NCBI GenBank assembly: GCA_018712465.1
Contig: DVGY01000127.1
Span: 1-6,374, forward strand
Source: Candidatus Egerieicola pullicola
GTDB taxonomy: Bacteria > Bacillota > Clostridia > Oscillospirales > Ruminococcaceae
DNA: 6,374 nucleotides
Direction: 5' to 3'
Each line of letters begins with the position of its first letter. The stretch's first letter is position 1. The notes under the pieces are model-generated. The model was given only the letters and a program-made list of their open reading frames with translations, was not told where the DNA came from and did no database searches. A program made the translations under genes and the position numbers. Positions 5,650 through 6,374 of this stretch are shown here, one piece after another.

Positions 5650-5677
5650 TGGAAAAAAATGCGAGATAGGATATAAT
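5650..5677 (+). promoter_or_regulatory. Probable promoter for typA
   Basis: A perfect TATAAT (5672-5677) is preceded after 16 nt by TGGAAA (5650-5655, 4 of 6 matches to the -35 consensus). The start would be near 5684, giving a leader of about 40 nt. It diverges from the DUF4190-operon promoter; the two -35 boxes are about 95 bp apart, so they do not overlap. The stretch between them (5557-5649) shows no gene or clear operator. Confidence 0.65.
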
Positions 5678-5710
5678 AAGGAAGAATGTAGCTATGTAAA
5701 GACCTGTGCA

Positions 5711-5726
5711 AAGGAGAATGGACTTG
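5711..5726 (+). promoter_or_regulatory. Ribosome binding site that favours a TTG start for typA
   Basis: AAGGAG (5711-5716) is only 1 nt from an in-frame ATG at 5718 but 7 nt from an in-frame TTG at 5724. The spacing rule met by the other genes here (6-8 nt) favours TTG. Confidence 0.65.
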
Positions 5727-6374
5727 ATTCGCAGCGATTTGAGAAATATCGCCATTGTGGCTCACGTAGACCACGGCAAAACAACTTTGGTAGATGAAAT
5801 GCTCAAACAGGGAGGCGCTTTCCGGGAAAACCAGGTGGTTCAGGATCGCGTCATGGACAGCAACGCCCAGGAACGGGAACGGGGCATCACGATTTTGGCC
5901 AAAAACACTTCGGTGCATTATAAAGGAACCAAAATCAACATCATCGACACTCCCGGTCACGCCGACTTTGGCGGAGAAGTGGAACGGGTGCTGAAGATGG
6001 TGGACGGAGTCCTGCTGTTGGTGGACTCCTTTGAGGGAACCATGCCTCAGACTCGGTTTGTGCTGCAAAAGGCATTGGAACTGGGTCACAAGATCATTAT
6101 TGTGGTGAATAAGATTGACCGTCCCGACGCCCGTTTGGACGAAGTGGAGGACGAAGTGCTGGAGCTGTTGATGGACCTGGATGCCACCGACGAACAGCTG
6201 GACAGCCCGGTGGTGTACTGTTCCGGACGGGAAGGCATTGCCACTATGGATTACCATCAAAAGGGTACCGATTTGACCCCGCTCTTCGACACCATTCTGG
6301 AACACATCCCGGCGCCGGAAGGAGATGAAACCGCTCCCTTCCAGATGCTGATTTCTTCGGTGGACTACAATGAT
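5724..6374 (+). CDS. typA: TypA/BipA ribosome-associated GTPase, N-terminal part (3' end outside the window)
   Basis: The first 217 codons of a translational GTPase related to EF-G and LepA, normally about 605-615 residues, which binds the ribosome and is linked to large-subunit assembly and growth at low temperature or under stress. The GTPase domain shows G1 AHVDHGKT at 13-20, switch I/G2 RERGIT at 51-56 followed by ILAKNT, G3 DTPGH at 75-79 followed by the TypA-typical ADFGGEVERV, G4 NKID at 129-132 and a G5-like CSG at 166-168. RNIAIVAHVDHGKTTLVDEML and the DATDEQLDSPVVY region match TypA rather than LepA or EF-G. I start it at TTG 5724 because of ribosome-binding-site spacing; an ATG at 5718 would add Met-Asp. 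The gene runs off the right edge in frame, with no stop. It is divergent from the DUF4190-like operon and unlikely to be functionally tied to it. Confidence 0.95.
   Translation, partial: MIRSDLRNIAIVAHVDHGKTTLVDEMLKQGGAFRENQVVQDRVMDSNAQERERGITILAKNTSVHYKGTKINIIDTPGHADFGGEVERVLKMVDGVLLLVDSFEGTMPQTRFVLQKALELGHKIIIVVNKIDRPDARLDEVEDEVLELLMDLDATDEQLDSPVVYCSGREGIATMDYHQKGTDLTPLFDTILEHIPAPEGDETAPFQMLISSVDYND

Noticed and set aside
5628..6305. A 225-codon open frame on the - strand
   Set aside because: It is antisense to typA, whose GTPase motifs are unmistakable; the translation has no recognisable domain and its composition follows from the typA codons.
1..6374. Search for CRISPR arrays, tRNA/rRNA genes, insertion sequences or attachment sites
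   Set aside because: No regularly spaced repeats, cloverleaf-like segments, transposase motifs or long terminal inverted repeats were seen.

Overview
The window looks like a chromosomal segment from a Gram-positive bacterium, most likely a Clostridia-type Firmicute. The evidence is near-consensus AGGAGG-like ribosome binding sites before almost every gene, sigma-A-like promoters with TATAAT-type -10 boxes, compact hairpin-plus-U-run terminators, two probable TTG starts, and protein families (CpsB-type PHP phosphatase, ComEB-type dCMP deaminase, proline-rich DUF4190-like membrane proteins) common in that group. The genus cannot be read from the sequence. No rRNA, tRNA, CRISPR array, transposase or phage gene is visible.

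Left part (1-3140, + strand). The window opens inside the 3' end of a CpsB/YwqE-type PHP tyrosine phosphatase gene, which ends at 319 and is followed by a strong intrinsic terminator (392-430). A new promoter (445-473) then drives a tight three-gene operon: a ComM/YifB AAA+ ATPase (509-2044), a dCMP deaminase (2070-2555) and shikimate kinase (2573-3073, TTG start). The gaps are 25 and 17 bp. The operon ends at a hairpin (3086-3140) that appears to serve both strands.

Middle (3132-3425, - strand). This stretch looks empty at first but holds the remains of a small two-gene operon. One piece is the 3' end of a [4Fe-4S] protein. The other is a SAM-dependent methyltransferase whose first ~43 codons, up to the DLGCG motif, are joined directly to its last ~12-15 codons in another frame. 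The body of the enzyme has been deleted, while its ribosome binding site and terminator survive.

Right part (3426-5556, - strand). Three consecutive genes encode membrane proteins of one type: a low-complexity Pro/Gln/Tyr-rich N-terminus followed by DUF4190-like hydrophobic segments. A strong extended -10 promoter (5556-5528) reads into them. A terminator-like hairpin sits between the second and third gene, and a weaker one follows the third. Their function is unknown.

Far right (5650-6374, + strand). A divergent promoter leads into the 5' part of typA/bipA, a ribosome-associated translational GTPase, cut by the window edge after 217 codons.

Overall this is mostly conserved housekeeping DNA. 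The less ordinary parts are the eroded methyltransferase/Fe-S operon and the uncharacterised tandem DUF4190-like cluster. I did not find convincing evidence of a new defence or mobile system.
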